DNA of 64,000 nucleotides from an uncultured Blautia sp. (GTDB lineage: Bacteria > Bacillota > Clostridia > Lachnospirales > Lachnospiraceae), in assembly GCF_934371575.1 (NCBI RefSeq), contig NZ_CAKRNY010000006.1, positions 48,413 through 112,412 on the forward strand. Direction: 5' to 3'. This document shows, piece by piece, positions 63,537 through 64,000 of the stretch (its first letter is position 1; every line of letters begins with the position of its first letter). The notes below the pieces were generated by a model. It was not told the origin of the DNA. It saw only the letters and a list, made by a program, of their open reading frames with translations, and ran no database searches. A program made the position numbers and the translations under genes.

Positions 63537-63797
63537 TTGAAAGATTATATTGAAGAGCGGGCAGTGGAAATTGGGAATTATATTATTGAAACGAAAGCAA
63601 CGGTGCGGCAGACGGCGAAAAGATTTGGGATAAGTAAGAGTACGGTACATAAAGATGTAACAAGCCGATTGATGAGCCTAAATCCAGTATTGGCAAAGCA
63701 GGCGCGAGAAGTGTTAGATGTAAATAAGTCAGAACGACATATCAGAGGCGGAATGGCAACAAGAGAAAAATATTTACACAAATATAGCAGACGTTGA
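63537..63797 (+). CDS. spoIIID: Sporulation transcription factor SpoIIID
   Basis: The protein has 86 aa. It is nearly a complete match to SpoIIID: it begins MKDYIEERAVEIGNYI, has helix-turn-helix QTAKRFGISKSTVHKDVT, and ends with the basic RHIRGGMATREKYLHKYS segment that contacts DNA. It controls mother-cell genes during sporulation. The start is TTG at 63537, with GGAGG 9 bases upstream; no better start is in frame. Its presence shows the host belongs to a spore-forming lineage. Confidence 0.96.
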   Translation: MKDYIEERAVEIGNYIIETKATVRQTAKRFGISKSTVHKDVTSRLMSLNPVLAKQAREVLDVNKSERHIRGGMATREKYLHKYSRR

Positions 63798-63880
63798 TAT
63801 GATAGATAGAATGTGTTTTTTATACTTTTCAATCAAATGATAGTTGCACAAAAAAACACAAACTTTTTTGTAAAAAGTGC

Positions 63881-63989
63881 TTGACTTCTCCTTGCGGCGG
63901 TGGTATAGTAAACAAGCTGTCGTAAGGAATTGCTTCTGAAATACTGAAAAATAAATAAGTTTTCAGAAAATTCAAATTAACTGTTGACA
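63881..63989 (+). promoter_or_regulatory. Strong tandem promoter region, probably of an rRNA or tRNA operon beyond the window
   Basis: TTGACT (63881-63886), 17-bp spacer, TATAGT (63904-63909) follows an A/T-rich tract of UP-element type. A second perfect -35, TTGACA (63984-63989), starts 11 bases before the window end. Two closely spaced strong promoters without a gene between them are the usual front of an rRNA operon. The operon itself is not visible. Confidence 0.6.
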
Positions 63990-64000
63990 ATCGACTGAAC

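Noticed and set aside
1..64000. tRNA, rRNA, tmRNA genes, and IS transposases
   Set aside because: None was found on either strand; the end of the window only shows a promoter suggestive of an rRNA operon.

Overview
The window looks like a chromosomal segment of a spore-forming, Gram-positive gut Firmicute of the family Lachnospiraceae (Blautia/Ruminococcus-like). This rests on gene content and style: SpoIIID, a DUF4317 protein, AGGAGG ribosome sites with occasional TTG/GTG starts, circularly permuted GH3 glucosidases, lipoprotein foldases with acidic tails, and moderate-to-low G+C. The genus is an inference; no rRNA lies in the window.

Positions 1-19,000 form a glycan-use region. A truncated AAA/PD-(D/E)XK-type gene leads in. 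Then comes an operon of two large permuted GH3 enzymes flanking a carbohydrate-binding-like secreted protein and a small membrane protein. A GHKL histidine kinase/LytTR regulator pair, a GH43 enzyme with a GPH-family sugar symporter, and a second LytTR/GHKL pair joined to a GH78-like rhamnosidase follow. Direct repeats with LytTR-type spacing sit upstream of the first GH3 gene.

Positions 19,000-30,300 hold a minus-strand membrane protein, a minus-strand secreted beta-helix protein on a segment bounded by a 35-bp direct repeat, two membrane-anchored polysaccharide deacetylases, an extracellular trigger-factor-like lipoprotein, nagA and glgB. Positions 30,300-45,400 hold a small conserved protein, two COG0523 metal GTPases (one with a long His/Cys repeat, one fused to a YcgQ-like domain), pth, mfd, a PrsA-like lipoprotein, a secreted phosphoesterase, asparaginase, a DUF4317 protein, and a LysR regulator next to a metNIQ methionine importer with a near-consensus MET-box.

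Positions 45,400-60,300 are more accessory: an AT-rich membrane glycosyltransferase-like gene, a 31-aa membrane peptide coupled to an ArsB/NhaD permease, a cytidylate-kinase-like protein, a transglutaminase-fold protein that appears to lack its cysteine, a TraX-like protein, and a complete four-gene Wadjet (JetABCD) SMC-type anti-plasmid system. The Wadjet genes are translationally coupled to a fifth small Nif11-like gene and followed by an AlkD-type DNA glycosylase. Positions 60,300-64,000 hold a GH13 enzyme, an unknown protein, an ArsC/Spx-like protein, a dense array of hairpins, spoIIID with a SigmaE-like promoter, and a strong promoter of rRNA-operon style running off the end.

The strongest candidates for new biology are the fifth gene of the Wadjet operon, the LytTR-controlled glycan locus, the inserted beta-helix gene, and the paired metal GTPases.
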